NCBI GenBank assembly: GCA_963737575.1
Contig: CAVTTJ010000011.1
Coordinates: 1 to 64,000, forward strand
Direction: 5' to 3'
Length of the DNA: 64,000 bases
From: VRUE01 sp963737575
GTDB lineage: Bacteria > Actinomycetota > Thermoleophilia > Solirubrobacterales > 70-9
The number at the start of each line of letters is the position of its first letter. The stretch's first letter is position 1. Made by a program: the position numbers and the translations under genes. Under the pieces are notes generated by a model. It worked only from the letters and a program-made list of their open reading frames with translations, did no database searches and was not told where the DNA came from. Shown here piece after piece: positions 25,002-34,707 of the stretch.

Positions 25002-26716
25002 CCTGAGGATTCGGCAACCGCCGGCCGCCGTGCCCAGATGCGAGCCTGGGTGCCGTTCGGGAGGGGAATCGTGTGGACCAGGTGAAAGCCGCTCGACCGC
25101 GCCGCCGCCTCGACCGCGGCCTCGTTGACCCTCGGTTCGTAATCGCCGGTGTTGGGCCGAATCGTGACGACGGCTCCGGGAAGCCCGACGGTGGGATCAT
25201 TGAGGGCCGCTCGGTACTCGGCGGCATCGTTGCCTTCCCTCGGGAAGAGCTGCATCTGGGGAATCCGAATTTCGTGGTAGTCCTCCAGGAGCGCCAGGTT
25301 CACCGAGTTGGTGTTGATGATCCGGTTCCGCGAGCCGAGCGCCGTGAAGGGACCTCCGAGACGTTCGACGATGTACCGCGTCAGCGCATCGTTGGCCTTC
25401 GGCCAGAGACGGTCGCGCTCGGCGAAACGGGTTTCGGGACCCGGCGACTGCGTGCGGATGTCTTCCAGCCCGGTCGTCACTCCGTCGATCCAGTGAATCG
25501 AGCCGAGCCCGGGAACCTCGGTGGTCCGCTGTCTGGAGAGGCCTTCGGAAACATTCGAGTTGGCCAAGCCGTTGGCCAGGGCGATCACGGCGAGGAGCGA
25601 GATGACCGGGACCGCTGCGCGCCGATGCAGCCTCAGCGCGATCACCGCCAGCGGAACCAGGAGGACGGTGATCGGCAGAGTGAATCCGACACCCCCGTTG
25701 CGGGAGGTCGAGAGCGCCAGGTATCCCGCTGCGAAGACGATGGCCACGGAGGCAGCGTCGGACCGCAGGACAAGAAGGGCCTCTCCTCGGCGGTCGCTGG
25801 CGTCCCAGATCCGGCTGACCGCCGCGAGTGCGACCGCGACCAGACCCGCGAGGACGACCGCTCCGAGTGGAACCAGCAGGTCGGAATCGGCGATCCGCGA
25901 GGCCACGGCATGCCACCAAGCCCAAGAGGCGACTGAGTGGGCGGTGCCGAAGTTTCCCGATTCTTCCCCGTACCCGTAGTTGGTCAGGTAGTCGACAACC
26001 GAGCCGAGATTCCGCCAGTACCAGGTCGCAGCAACCGCAAATGCGGCGACGCTCGCCGCCGCGGTGTTGAGCGCGCCCGGTAGCCACTGCCGGCGCGGGC
26101 GTAACGCGAGCGCCACAAGCGCGGCGGCGGCAAGGCCGGGAACGAAGACCACCGTCATGGTCCGTGCGAGCAGCATCAGCCCGATGGCGGCCCCACAGGC
26201 CAGTGCCCAGCACGTTCGCTGCATCCCCTCGCTGCGCAGCAGCGAGTAGACCGCGCAGGAGAGCAGGGCTGCTGCCGGGAGGGCGAAGACGAACTGGTGG
26301 GCGAACATGAAGACGCCCTGGCTGGTGGCGGCGACGATCGCAGCGAGAGCACCGAGGCGCGGTCCGGCGAGCCGGTCTGCGATTCCGTATACCGCCATCG
26401 TCAAGACGACCAGGAAGCCCGCGAGGACGACGAACCCCTGCAGGATCCCCTGGTTTACGACCATCACCAACGAGGCAAGGGCCGGCACGAGCGGCGCCTG
26501 GGCGGGAGTCGCCTGGATCGTGTCCCACCAGCCGTGGAAGCCGTGGGCCTCGAGGCTGAAGTAGTCGCTCAGGGCCCCCGCCGTGTATCCCGCCTCGTCG
26601 ATGTCGAGCGGGTAGCCGTGCCGGTAGGTGGCAATCCACCAGGCGTCGAGGGCGACGAGTGCGATCGCCGCGGCGAGGACGACCAGGGCCCAGCGGCCCC
26701 TCTCGCTAACCCTCAC
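24998..26716 (-). CDS. GT-C-type membrane glycosyltransferase
   Basis: A 572-residue protein with about 11 membrane helices. The first outer loop has an acidic motif (YPLDIDEAGYTAGALSDY), as in the PMT_2/ArnT superfamily that uses polyprenol-phosphate sugars. The C-terminal ~150 residues are a soluble outer domain. I chose the GTG at 26716 because it overlaps the stop of the upstream glycosyltransferase (GTGA); the frame extending to 27406 is a shadow of that gene. It probably uses a sugar made available by the neighbouring DPM1-like synthase (inference). Confidence 0.75.
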   Translation of the reverse strand: MRVSERGRWALVVLAAAIALVALDAWWIATYRHGYPLDIDEAGYTAGALSDYFSLEAHGFHGWWDTIQATPAQAPLVPALASLVMVVNQGILQGFVVLAGFLVVLTMAVYGIADRLAGPRLGALAAIVAATSQGVFMFAHQFVFALPAAALLSCAVYSLLRSEGMQRTCWALACGAAIGLMLLARTMTVVFVPGLAAAALVALALRPRRQWLPGALNTAAASVAAFAVAATWYWRNLGSVVDYLTNYGYGEESGNFGTAHSVASWAWWHAVASRIADSDLLVPLGAVVLAGLVAVALAAVSRIWDASDRRGEALLVLRSDAASVAIVFAAGYLALSTSRNGGVGFTLPITVLLVPLAVIALRLHRRAAVPVISLLAVIALANGLANSNVSEGLSRQRTTEVPGLGSIHWIDGVTTGLEDIRTQSPGPETRFAERDRLWPKANDALTRYIVERLGGPFTALGSRNRIINTNSVNLALLEDYHEIRIPQMQLFPREGNDAAEYRAALNDPTVGLPGAVVTIRPNTGDYEPRVNEAAVEAAARSSGFHLVHTIPLPNGTQARIWARRPAVAESSG

Positions 26717-28395
26717 CGACACGCGATCGGGCAGCCGCGCCCCCGCGCCACCTCGCTGACGAGCTCGCCGATCCGTTTCCCGTACTCGCTCAGCGAGTGG
26801 CGGCGCTCGACCAGAGCGCGGCCGGCGGCACCCATCCGGGCGCGCTCCTCGGCGCTCGAGGAGAGCGCTCGCTCGAGCCCGGTCGCGAGCGCCTCGACGT
26901 CGCGGGCGGGGCACAGCCAGCCGGTCTCGCCCTCCCTGACGATCTCCGGCAGCCCGAAGACGTCGGTGGCGAGGACCGGGAGCTCCCAGGCCATCGCCTC
27001 GACCACGGTTCGCGGAAGCGACTCGACATCCGAGGCGCAGACGAGGAGATCGGCCATCCCATACCAGGCCTGGACATCCGGAGTGAGCGGGATCAGCCGC
27101 ATCCGGTCGGCGAAGTTGGAGTCGTAGATGTACTCGCCGAGCAGCATCGCGTCGTCGTCGTCTTTGGCGCCGACGAGCGCCAGATGCGCCTTCGGGTGGG
27201 CCGCGGCGATGCGCTCGAAGGCCTGTGTCAGCGAGACCTGGGCCTTGCGGGGCTCGACCGAGCCGACGCAGATAACGAGCTCGGCGTCCTCGGGGATCCC
27301 TGCCTTCCGCCGCGCCGCGCCGCGGTCGAACCCCTCTCGGACGGAGTCGATCGGCTCGAGATCGAGGCCGTAGGGAATCGTCAGAAACCGATTCTCCCTC
27401 CGCCACGGCTCGAACAGTCGCTGCGTCGCCTCGGCGACGAAGAGGACGACCGAGGCGTCGCCGAGGTCGCGTTCGGCGCAGACCCGCACCTCCGGGTTGA
27501 TGCCGCGCCAGAGCAGCGGCGGCTCGAGGCTCTCGTGGATCGCCCAGATCGCCGGGATCCCGAGCCTGGCGGCGATCTCGACCCCGGGGAAGGCCGTCGC
27601 CGTCGCGGTATTGACGAAGACCAGCTCGAAGCCGCCGTCGGACGCCCAGGCGGCGAGCTCCTCGACCCGGCCGAGGTGCGCGCTCCGGCCCTCGATCGCG
27701 ACCATGCTCGTCACGTGCGACGGAATTCCGAGTGCGGCGAGCCTGTCCCGCAGCGGGCCGTCGAGGGTGCTGACCACGGTCGCGTCGATCGCGTCGTTCT
27801 CGACGAGCTCGCTCAGGAGCTCGAGCAGGTAGAGCTGGGCGCCGCCGAGGGTCAGCTGGTGGGTGAAGATCAGGGCACGCGGCGCCCTCCCTCTGACCCG
27901 CTCATGCGGCGGGGCGGTCAGCGCTTCGCCCGTCTCCTTCGGGGCCGGCTCCTTCGGTGCGATCTCGATCTGGGCGGTGAGCCTGTGTCGCTCGCCCTCC
28001 GGCCCGACCGCGACGACCTCGAGCTCGGCATCGCCGTCGGCCCCCGGCCATCCGGATATGTCGGTGATCAACTCGAAGCCCGCCAGGCCCGCGGCCGGGT
28101 TCCCGGTCTGGCGGCTGAGATCGACGCGCGGCAGGCCGATCCGGGCGAGCTCGAGCGGGTGCCCGCCGAGCGAGACCTCGATCCGCACGCAGGGCCCGGA
28201 CGGGAACAGCGCCCAGCCCTCGATCTTGACCGGCCCGCGTTTGAGGACCTCGCCGAGCGCGAGCGTGTCGATCCGCCCGTCGGGCATCGGCTTCGGCTCC
28301 AGCAGCGGCATGTCGTGCCGGGCGCCCGGCCTCCAGATCCGGCCCGTCGCCCGCAGGCGCCAGAGCAGGCCGAGTTGGCGATGGGCTTCCCGCAC
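26713..28395 (-). CDS. GT4 glycosyltransferase with N-terminal accessory domain
   Basis: A 560-residue protein. Residues about 45-155 form a beta-rich accessory domain (VKIEGWALFPSGPCVRIEVSLGG). The rest is a GT-B enzyme of family GT4. FTHQLTLGGAQLYLLELL starts the acceptor half, VICVGSVEPRKAQVSL opens the donor half, and CASDVESLPRTVVEAMAWELPVLATDVFGLPEIV is the donor E-x7-E type motif. It transfers a sugar from a nucleotide donor, probably in the cytoplasm on a lipid-linked acceptor. It is co-translated with the GT-C protein downstream. Confidence 0.85.
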   Translation of the reverse strand: MREAHRQLGLLWRLRATGRIWRPGARHDMPLLEPKPMPDGRIDTLALGEVLKRGPVKIEGWALFPSGPCVRIEVSLGGHPLELARIGLPRVDLSRQTGNPAAGLAGFELITDISGWPGADGDAELEVVAVGPEGERHRLTAQIEIAPKEPAPKETGEALTAPPHERVRGRAPRALIFTHQLTLGGAQLYLLELLSELVENDAIDATVVSTLDGPLRDRLAALGIPSHVTSMVAIEGRSAHLGRVEELAAWASDGGFELVFVNTATATAFPGVEIAARLGIPAIWAIHESLEPPLLWRGINPEVRVCAERDLGDASVVLFVAEATQRLFEPWRRENRFLTIPYGLDLEPIDSVREGFDRGAARRKAGIPEDAELVICVGSVEPRKAQVSLTQAFERIAAAHPKAHLALVGAKDDDDAMLLGEYIYDSNFADRMRLIPLTPDVQAWYGMADLLVCASDVESLPRTVVEAMAWELPVLATDVFGLPEIVREGETGWLCPARDVEALATGLERALSSSAEERARMGAAGRALVERRHSLSEYGKRIGELVSEVARGRGCPIACR

Positions 28396-28421
28396 CGGCC
28401 GCAGATTAGCTGCCGCCCGGC

Positions 28422-29534
28422 GTGGATACGCTTGCTATTGGTTTGAGCAGAATCCTGATCACCGGCGGGGCCGGGTTCGTCGGCTCGAACCTGGCCGTCT
28501 CGCTCGCCTCCCGGCACTCCGACTGGGAGCTCCTGGCCCTCGACAACCTCTACCGGCGGGGATCGGAGCTGAACCTGCCGCGCCTCGAGGAGGCCGGAGT
28601 CGAGTTCGTCAAGGGCGATGTCCGCGAGCCGGCCGACCTCGACCGCCTGCCGGAGATCTCGGCCCTGATCGAGTGCTCGGCCGAGCCCTCGGTGATGAGC
28701 GGGACCGACGGCGACACCGCCTACCTCGTCCACACCAACCTGACCGGCGCCTACCACTGCCTCGAGCTCGCCCGCCGCGACGGCGCCTTCCTCGTCTTCC
28801 TCTCGACCAGCCGCGTCTACCCGGTCGAGGCGCAGCTCGGGCTCTCAAGGGTCGAGGCGGAGACCCGGTTCGAGCTCGCCGACGAGCAGGAGGTTCCCGG
28901 TGCCTCGAGCGCGGGTATCTCCGAGCAGTTCCCGATGACCGGACACAGGACCCTCTACGGGGCGACAAAGCTCGCCGCCGAGCTCCTGATCGAGGAGTAC
29001 CGGGAGAGCCAGGGCGTCCCCGCGGTGATCGATCGCTGCGGCGTGATCGCCGGCCCCTGGCAGATGGGGAAGGTCGACCAGGGGGTGTTCACCCACTGGA
29101 TGCTCGCCCACCATTTCCAGCAGCCGCTCGCCTACATCGGTTTCGGCGGCGAGGGCAAGCAGGTCCGCGACCTGCTCCATGTCGAGGACCTGGTCGACCT
29201 GGTCGAGCGCCAGCTGCTCGACCCCGGCGGCTGGGATGGCCGCACCGTAAACGTCGGCGGCGGCCGCGAGTGCAGCCTCTCGCTGCGAGAGACGACCGCG
29301 ATCTGCCGCGAGCTGACCGGGAACGAGGTCCCGATCGAGCCGGTGGCCGAGACGCGCGAGGGGGATGTGCCCATCTATCTCTCCGATTGCGCGAAGATCT
29401 TCGGCTTGGACGAGTGGCGTCCGAGGCGCAGCGCCGCCGAGGTGCTTTCCGATATCCATCGGTGGGTCACGGCGGACGAGGAGCGGATCGCCGCCGCGCT
29501 CGAAATCGAGTCCCCGGCAGGGGAGAAGGAGTGA
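28422..29534 (+). CDS. NAD-dependent nucleotide-sugar epimerase/dehydratase (extended SDR)
   Basis: A 370-residue extended short-chain dehydrogenase. The cofactor motif is LITGGAGFVGSNLA, the catalytic pair is YGATK near residue 180, and LSTSRVYP is present. It resembles the CDP-tyvelose/CDP-paratose 2-epimerase group. A second member of the same group follows 10 bases later, a pairing seen in several sugar-modifying loci. It is first in a three-gene plus-strand operon with a GT2 enzyme. Confidence 0.75.
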   Translation: MDTLAIGLSRILITGGAGFVGSNLAVSLASRHSDWELLALDNLYRRGSELNLPRLEEAGVEFVKGDVREPADLDRLPEISALIECSAEPSVMSGTDGDTAYLVHTNLTGAYHCLELARRDGAFLVFLSTSRVYPVEAQLGLSRVEAETRFELADEQEVPGASSAGISEQFPMTGHRTLYGATKLAAELLIEEYRESQGVPAVIDRCGVIAGPWQMGKVDQGVFTHWMLAHHFQQPLAYIGFGGEGKQVRDLLHVEDLVDLVERQLLDPGGWDGRTVNVGGGRECSLSLRETTAICRELTGNEVPIEPVAETREGDVPIYLSDCAKIFGLDEWRPRRSAAEVLSDIHRWVTADEERIAAALEIESPAGEKE

Positions 29535-29544
29535 GAGGCGACAT

Positions 29545-30619
29545 ATGCCGGTAGCGATCATCACGGGCTCGGGAGGCCTGATCGGGTCAGAGGCGGTCGG
29601 TCATTTCGTCGGCCAGGGCTATGACGCGGTCGGCATCGAGAACGACATGCGGGCGAGCTTCTTCGGGCCCGAGGCCTCGACCGCGCACGTCACCGAGCGC
29701 CTCGTCACCGAGCACCCCGAGTTCCGCAGCGAGGCCGCCGACATCCGCGACCGCGACGCGGTCGACCGGGTCTTCGCCGAGCACGGCAACGCGATCGAGC
29801 TCGTCATCCACACCGCCGCGCAGCCCTCGCACGACTGGGCCGCAAGCGACCCGCAGACCGACTTCGCGGGTCAACGCCAACGGCACCCTCAACCTGCTCG
29901 AGGCCGCGCGGGCCAACTGTCCCGACGCGCCGTTCATCTTCTGCTCGACGAACAAGGTCTACGGCGACACCCCGAACCGGCTGCCGCTCGAGGACCTCGA
30001 GAAGCGCCTCGAGCTGCCCGAGTCCCACCGCTACTACCGCGGGATCGACACCTCGATGTCGATCGACTCCTCGACCCACTCGCTGTTCGGCGTCTCGAAG
30101 GCCGCCGCCGACCTCCTGGTCCAGGAGTACGGCCGCTACTTCGATATGCCCACCGTCTGCTTCCGCGGCGGCTGCCTCACCGGGCCCCAGCATGCCGGCG
30201 CGAAGCTGCACGGCTTCCTCGCCTACCTGATGAAGTGCACCGTGACCGGCACCCCCTACACCGTCTTCGGGTACGAGGGCAAGCAGGTGCGCGACAACAT
30301 CCACAGCGCCGACCTGATCTCCGCCTTCGCCGCGTTCAGGGCGGCGCCGCGCCCGGCCGCCGTCTACAACATCGGCGGCGGCCGGTTCAGCAACTGCTCG
30401 ATGCTCGAGGCGATCGAGGTCTGCGAGCGTGTCGCGGGCCGCGAGCTCAGCTGGGAGATGGGGGAGGAGCCGCGGATCGGCGACCACCGCTGGTGGATCT
30501 CCGACCTCGGCCCGTTCGAGGCCGACTACCCGGACTGGAAGCTCCGCTACGACGTCGAGGACATCATCAGGGAGATGTACGAGCAGAACGCCGAGCGGTG
30601 GACGATGGCCGCGGCATGA
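29545..30619 (+). CDS. CDP-paratose 2-epimerase-like SDR (one frameshift)
   Basis: About 357 residues. It starts MPVAIITGSGGLIGSEAVGHF, and HTAAQPSHDWAASDPQTDF follows. A +1 base near 29868 then shifts the frame to VNANGTLNLLEAARANCPDAPFIFCSTNKVYGD. GIDTSMSIDSSTHSLFGVSKAAAD holds the catalytic YxxxK-equivalent region, where Tyr is replaced by Phe/His context as in the paratose epimerase group. That group turns CDP-paratose into CDP-tyvelose. Whether a CDP-dideoxyhexose is made here is unknown, since no CDP-glucose genes are in the window. The stop overlaps the next start (ATGA). Confidence 0.7.
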
Positions 30620-31392
30620 AGCTCTCGGTCGTCATCCCCGCCCAGAACGAGGAGGGCTCGGTCGGGGCGACGGTGAGCGGCGTCGTTTCGGTGCTCGAGC
30701 GCGAGAAGATCGAGTACGAGGTGCTCGTCATCGACGACGGCAGCGACGATCGCACCGCCGCGGTCGTCGAGGAGATCGGGTCGGCCAACCCGCGCGTGAG
30801 GGTGCGCCCGTCCCACTACGAAAAGGGGTTCGGGATGGCGATCAGGGCCGGCCTCGACCTGTTCGAGGGAGACGCGGTCGTAATCACGATGGCCGACGCC
30901 TCCGACGACCCCGAGGACATCGCCCGCTACCACCGGCTGCTCGAGGAGGGTTGGGACTGCGCCTTTGGTTCGCGCTTCGCCGCCGGAGCCAGGGTCCACG
31001 ACTACCCGCGCCTGAAGCTGGCTATCAACAGGCTCGCCAACTGGTTCATCCGCGTCCTCTTCCGCCACGGCTACAACGACACGACGAACGCCTTCAAGGG
31101 CTACCGCCGCGAGGTGATCGAGACGATCCAGCCTCTGCTCTCCAAGCACTTCAACCTGACCGTCGAGATGCCGCTGAAGGCGATCGTCAGGGGCCACAGC
31201 TACCACGTGGTGCCGATCTCCTGGACCAACCGCACGACCGGCGAGGCGAAGCTCGCGATGCGCGAGATGGGCAGCCGCTACCTCTTCATCGTCCTCTACG
31301 TCTGGCTCGAGCACACGCTCAGCCGCGGCGATTACAGGGTCGGCGCGCCCGATGAGTCGCCGGACCGCGGCGACGTCGAATCAACCGTCTAG
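30616..31392 (+). CDS. GT2 glycosyltransferase (dolichyl-phosphate-sugar synthase-like)
   Basis: A 258-residue GT2 enzyme: VVIPAQNEEGSVGATVSGV, LVIDDGSDDRTAAVVEEI, VVITMADASDDPEDI (acidic metal site) and DTTNAFKGYRREVIE. No clear membrane anchor is seen. It matches the polyprenyl-phosphate-sugar synthases. Its ATG overlaps the epimerase stop by 4 bases, so sugar conversion and transfer onto lipid carrier are coupled. The 3' end overlaps the convergent methyltransferase by 12 bases. Confidence 0.85.
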   Translation: MKLSVVIPAQNEEGSVGATVSGVVSVLEREKIEYEVLVIDDGSDDRTAAVVEEIGSANPRVRVRPSHYEKGFGMAIRAGLDLFEGDAVVITMADASDDPEDIARYHRLLEEGWDCAFGSRFAAGARVHDYPRLKLAINRLANWFIRVLFRHGYNDTTNAFKGYRREVIETIQPLLSKHFNLTVEMPLKAIVRGHSYHVVPISWTNRTTGEAKLAMREMGSRYLFIVLYVWLEHTLSRGDYRVGAPDESPDRGDVESTV

Positions 31393-32034
31393 CTTGCGGC
31401 CGATCACCAGGAACTGCTTGCCGAGCAGCTTCCAGGCGAGCGGCGTCCGCAGGTAGGTGCGGGTCAGCGCGGGCGAGGGCGGCAGGATTCCGCGGAAGGA
31501 GTACGGCAGGTAGCGGGGGATGATCCGGTCGGGCTCGAAGCCCGCGGCGTATAGATGCTCGGCGATCGCGACGTGGGTGAGGGCGACGTAGTGGTCGGCG
31601 CAGTCCCAGTACTCGTCGGCGCAGTAGCGGTAGTTGGGGCCCATGATCGCGATCCGGCCGCCGCTCTCCATCGCCCGGTTCATCTTTTCGAGGAAGGAGG
31701 CGATCCCCTCCTGGTCGGGCAGGTGCTCGAGGAAGTTGGAGACGAAGACCCCGTCGAAATGGGTTTCGGGGAGGTCGGCGTTCATGATCGACGACGTGAT
31801 CACCTTCGTGTCCGGCTTGTGCGCGGCCTCGGGGTAGCTGACCTCGTCGACGGCCCAGGTCTCCCTGGCCGGCACCGCGCCGATGAACTCGCCGCGACCG
31901 GCGGCCGGGTCGAGGACCTTCTGCGGGGAGCCCATCAACCCGTAGACGTGGGGGCTGATCTCGCGCCAGACGGCGATTCTCGCGTCCTGGTCGATGTCGC
32001 GAAAGCGGTACGAGTAGAGGCGCTCGTAGTTCAA
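31381..32034 (-). CDS. SAM-dependent methyltransferase
   Basis: A 217-residue class I methyltransferase. KVLDPAAGRGEFIGAV is motif I, FDGVFVSNFLEHLPDQEG is the motif II/III region, and SGGRIAIMGPNYRYC follows. Its length and the absence of membrane or coiled-coil segments suggest a small-molecule or sugar methyltransferase. Its start overlaps the end of the upstream GT2 gene by 4 bases, so it is part of a minus-strand operon with the tandem GT2 enzyme and the coiled-coil methyltransferase. Confidence 0.75.
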   Translation of the reverse strand: MNYERLYSYRFRDIDQDARIAVWREISPHVYGLMGSPQKVLDPAAGRGEFIGAVPARETWAVDEVSYPEAAHKPDTKVITSSIMNADLPETHFDGVFVSNFLEHLPDQEGIASFLEKMNRAMESGGRIAIMGPNYRYCADEYWDCADHYVALTHVAIAEHLYAAGFEPDRIIPRYLPYSFRGILPPSPALTRTYLRTPLAWKLLGKQFLVIGRKLDG

Positions 32035-33736
32035 GTGGTCGTCGTCGCCTTTCTACGGGCCGGCCGGCGCGGGAAGCGGCGGATCGCCCATTTGAGGGGG
32101 GAGCTGAGCCGCGGCGTACCGTACTTGAGGCTCGGGTTGGAGAACGGGTCCGGGTCGATCATCGGCCCCCAGCGTTCGATCAGCATCTCCTTCTCCCACT
32201 CCGCGACCTCGGTCGAGCGGCTCGAGGACTCGAAGTGGTACAGCAGCGTGCCCGGGTCGTAGACGACGCGCAGCCCCAGCGTCCGCAGCTTCAGGCAGTA
32301 GTCGATGTCGTTGTAGTTGACCGGGAGCGTCGTGCTGAGGCCTCCGACCTCCTCGAAGGCCTCGCGCGGAGTCATCAGGCAGGCGCCGGTCACCGCGAGC
32401 AGGTTCTGGGCGACGAGGACGCTGTTCGAGTAGCCGGCGAACTCGCGCGCGAACCCGTGGTAGGGGTGGCCCGGGAAGCCGCCGTTCTCGAACAGCACGC
32501 CGACGTGCTGGAGCCGGCCGTCCTCGACGATCAGGCGGCCGCCGACGGCGCCGATCCCCGGGTGGTCCGGAGTACATGACCATCCGCTCGATCCAGTCGG
32601 GGGCGATCACCTCCATGTCGTCGTTGAGCATCAGCAGGTGCTCGCCCTCGGCGCGGACCGCGCCGGCGTTGATCTTCTCCGAGAAGCTGAACGGCCGGTC
32701 GTAGGGGACGACCCGCAGCCGCTCGCCGGCGATCGCCCGGAGCTCGTCGAGGATCGCGCGCTCGGTCGAGGTGTCGGCGACGACGACGAGCTCGAAATCG
32801 TCGTAGGTCGAGGTCTCGACGATGCTGCGGACGCAGTGGGTGACGAGCACGACCTGCTCGAAGCGGACCTCGCGGCTGTTGCCGGCGGTCGGGATCACGA
32901 TGCTGACCGGCGGCCGGCGCTCGAGGCGCGGCTCGAGGTTGTAGACGCCGGGGTGCTCGAGGTCTCGCTCGACCGCCGCCGGCAGCCCGATCCGCTCGCA
33001 GTGGGCCTGGAGCGCCCGCGTCCCCGCTTCGAAGGCCCACGGCTTCGCCTCTTCGCCGCCGCCGGCGGCCGAGGTCTCGAGCATCCGCCAGTGGTAGAGG
33101 ATCCGCGGCAGGTGGGCGACCTTCCGCGCCCGCTCGGTCACCCGCAGGATCAGGTCCCAGTCCTGGGAGCCCTCGAACTCGGCGTGGAAGCCACCGACCT
33201 CCTCGACCAGCGAGCGGCGCAGGACGCTGAGGTGGCAGGTGTACATCTGGGTCCGGAACCGCTCCGGCGACCAGTCGGGCTTGAAGAACGGGCCCGGAGT
33301 GGTGGCCGGCCTCGTCGATCTTGTCTTCGTCGGTGTAGAGGTAGTCGACCTCGGGGTCCTCGCACAGCGCTTTCTCGACGAGCTCGAGCGCGTCGGGGTG
33401 CAGCTTGTCGTCGTGATCGAGGAGGACGACGAACTCGCCCTCGGCCATCGCCAGCGCGTCGTTGGAGGCGGCGACGATGCCGCCGTTCTCCTCGCGGGTC
33501 GAAACACGGATGCGGGCGTCGCCGCGAGCCGCTTCATCGAGGATCTGCGCGACGTGGGGCGCCGCCGAGCAGTCGTCGACAAGGCAAAGCTCCCAATCAC
33601 CGAAGCCCTGGCGGCGGACCGACTTCAGCATCGCCCGCAGCACCCCGGCCGGCGTTTCGTAGACCGGGGTGAGGATCGAGAACCGCGGGCGCCGGCACCC
33701 GCTAGCTCCGTCGCCGCAGTCGCGCGAGCAGCGCAC
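32031..33736 (-). CDS. Tandem-domain GT2 glycosyltransferase (two frameshifts)
   Basis: Corrected length is about 565 residues with two GT2 domains. Domain 1: SILTPVYETPAGVLRAML, LVDDCSAAPHVA, VVLLDHDDKLHPDAL (DHDD). Domain 2: VSIVIPTAGNSREVRFEQ, LVVVADTSTERAIL, LLMLNDDMEVIAPDW, then GACLMTPREAFEEVGG and NYNDIDYCLKLR. +1 insertions near 33297 and 32570 split it. This layout matches bifunctional O-antigen or rhamnan GT2 enzymes. The GTG at 33736 overlaps the preceding methyltransferase gene by 35 bases; a slightly later start is possible. Confidence 0.8.
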
Positions 33737-34667
33737 GGAGGCGCAGGAAGATCCTGCGGGGAATGAGCGGCAGCGCTGCCTGGATCGTCTTCGCGAGCAG
33801 CGTCAGGCGGGCCGAGTGCTCGGCGAGCTCGGCCAGGGTCCCGCGAGCGGTGCCGAGTTCGGCGTCCTTGGCGATCAGCAGGTCGCGCAGCCGCAGCAGC
33901 TCCTCGTCGCGGGCGTCGAGTTCGCGCAGCACCTTCGGCCGGTCCTCGACCTCGCCCTCCTCGATCTTCGCGAGTTGCTCCTGGACCGCGAGCAGCGAGC
34001 GGCGAAGATCGCCGACCTCGGTCTGGAGCCGCCACCAGGAGCGGTCATAGCGGCGCACGGTCTCGACCAGCGGCTCCTCTGTCCGCACGTAGAGGGCGGC
34101 CCAGGGGGTCACGTAGGAGACGTCGGCCTCGAGATCGCGGAGAAAGCCTTCGCGAGCGAGCAGTGCCGACCAGGCCTCCTGCGGCCGGACGTTGAGGTGG
34201 GTCGCCTCGCCGTAGTCGGTCGGTGTGCTCGAGAGCAGCAGCCGGTCTGTGTTGGCGCAGAGGTTCGCGATCGCGGCGTCGGTCTCGGCCGGCGGCAGGT
34301 GCTCGAGGACCTCGATGCAGACGATCAGGTCGTACCGGCGCGGCAGCGGTTCGGTGATCGAGGCGACCCGGCAGTGGTCGCGGACCGAGGGATGGACCTG
34401 AGAGATCGCGTACTCGGAGATGTCGATCCCCCACGCCTCGACCTCGCGTTTGCGCAGAGCCTCGACAAGGAGGCCCATCGCGCAGCCGGCGTCGAGGACC
34501 GAGCTCGGCTCGAGCTCGCGCACGATGCCGTCGGCGACCCGGCCGAAGAACTCGAGCCAGTGGTCGTCATGGCGGTAGGGAACCCCGCACTGCCGCTCGA
34601 AGTAGTGCGGTCCGAACTCGACGCCCGCCCCCTCCTGCCGCGGATCGTTCGTCCTCTGCTCCGGCAT
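33702..34667 (-). CDS. Methyltransferase with C-terminal coiled coil (WbdD-like layout)
   Basis: A 321-residue protein. Residues 1 to about 215 are a class I SAM methyltransferase (SSVLDAGCAMGLLVEAL motif I, LIVCIEVLEHLPPAE). Residues about 225-295 are a predicted coiled coil with heptad Leu/Ile and charged residues (LRRSLLAVQEQLAKIEEG, ELLRLRDLLIAKDAEL). A basic C-terminal tail (ALLARLRRRS) follows. The order, methyltransferase then coiled coil then basic or hydrophobic tail, recalls WbdD of ABC-exported O antigens, which caps chains and measures their length. No kinase domain is seen here. The start at MPEQ (34667) leaves room for the divergent gene. Confidence 0.75.
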   Translation of the reverse strand: MPEQRTNDPRQEGAGVEFGPHYFERQCGVPYRHDDHWLEFFGRVADGIVRELEPSSVLDAGCAMGLLVEALRKREVEAWGIDISEYAISQVHPSVRDHCRVASITEPLPRRYDLIVCIEVLEHLPPAETDAAIANLCANTDRLLLSSTPTDYGEATHLNVRPQEAWSALLAREGFLRDLEADVSYVTPWAALYVRTEEPLVETVRRYDRSWWRLQTEVGDLRRSLLAVQEQLAKIEEGEVEDRPKVLRELDARDEELLRLRDLLIAKDAELGTARGTLAELAEHSARLTLLAKTIQAALPLIPRRIFLRLRALLARLRRRS

Positions 34668-34707
34668 CGCGCCGAGTCTACCCAGAGCCCCGATACGGTT
34701 CCGGGCC

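Noticed and set aside
24998..27406. An 802-residue membrane protein
   Set aside because: Its first ~230 codons are a shadow of the GT4 gene. The GTGA overlap at 26713-26716 marks the real start.
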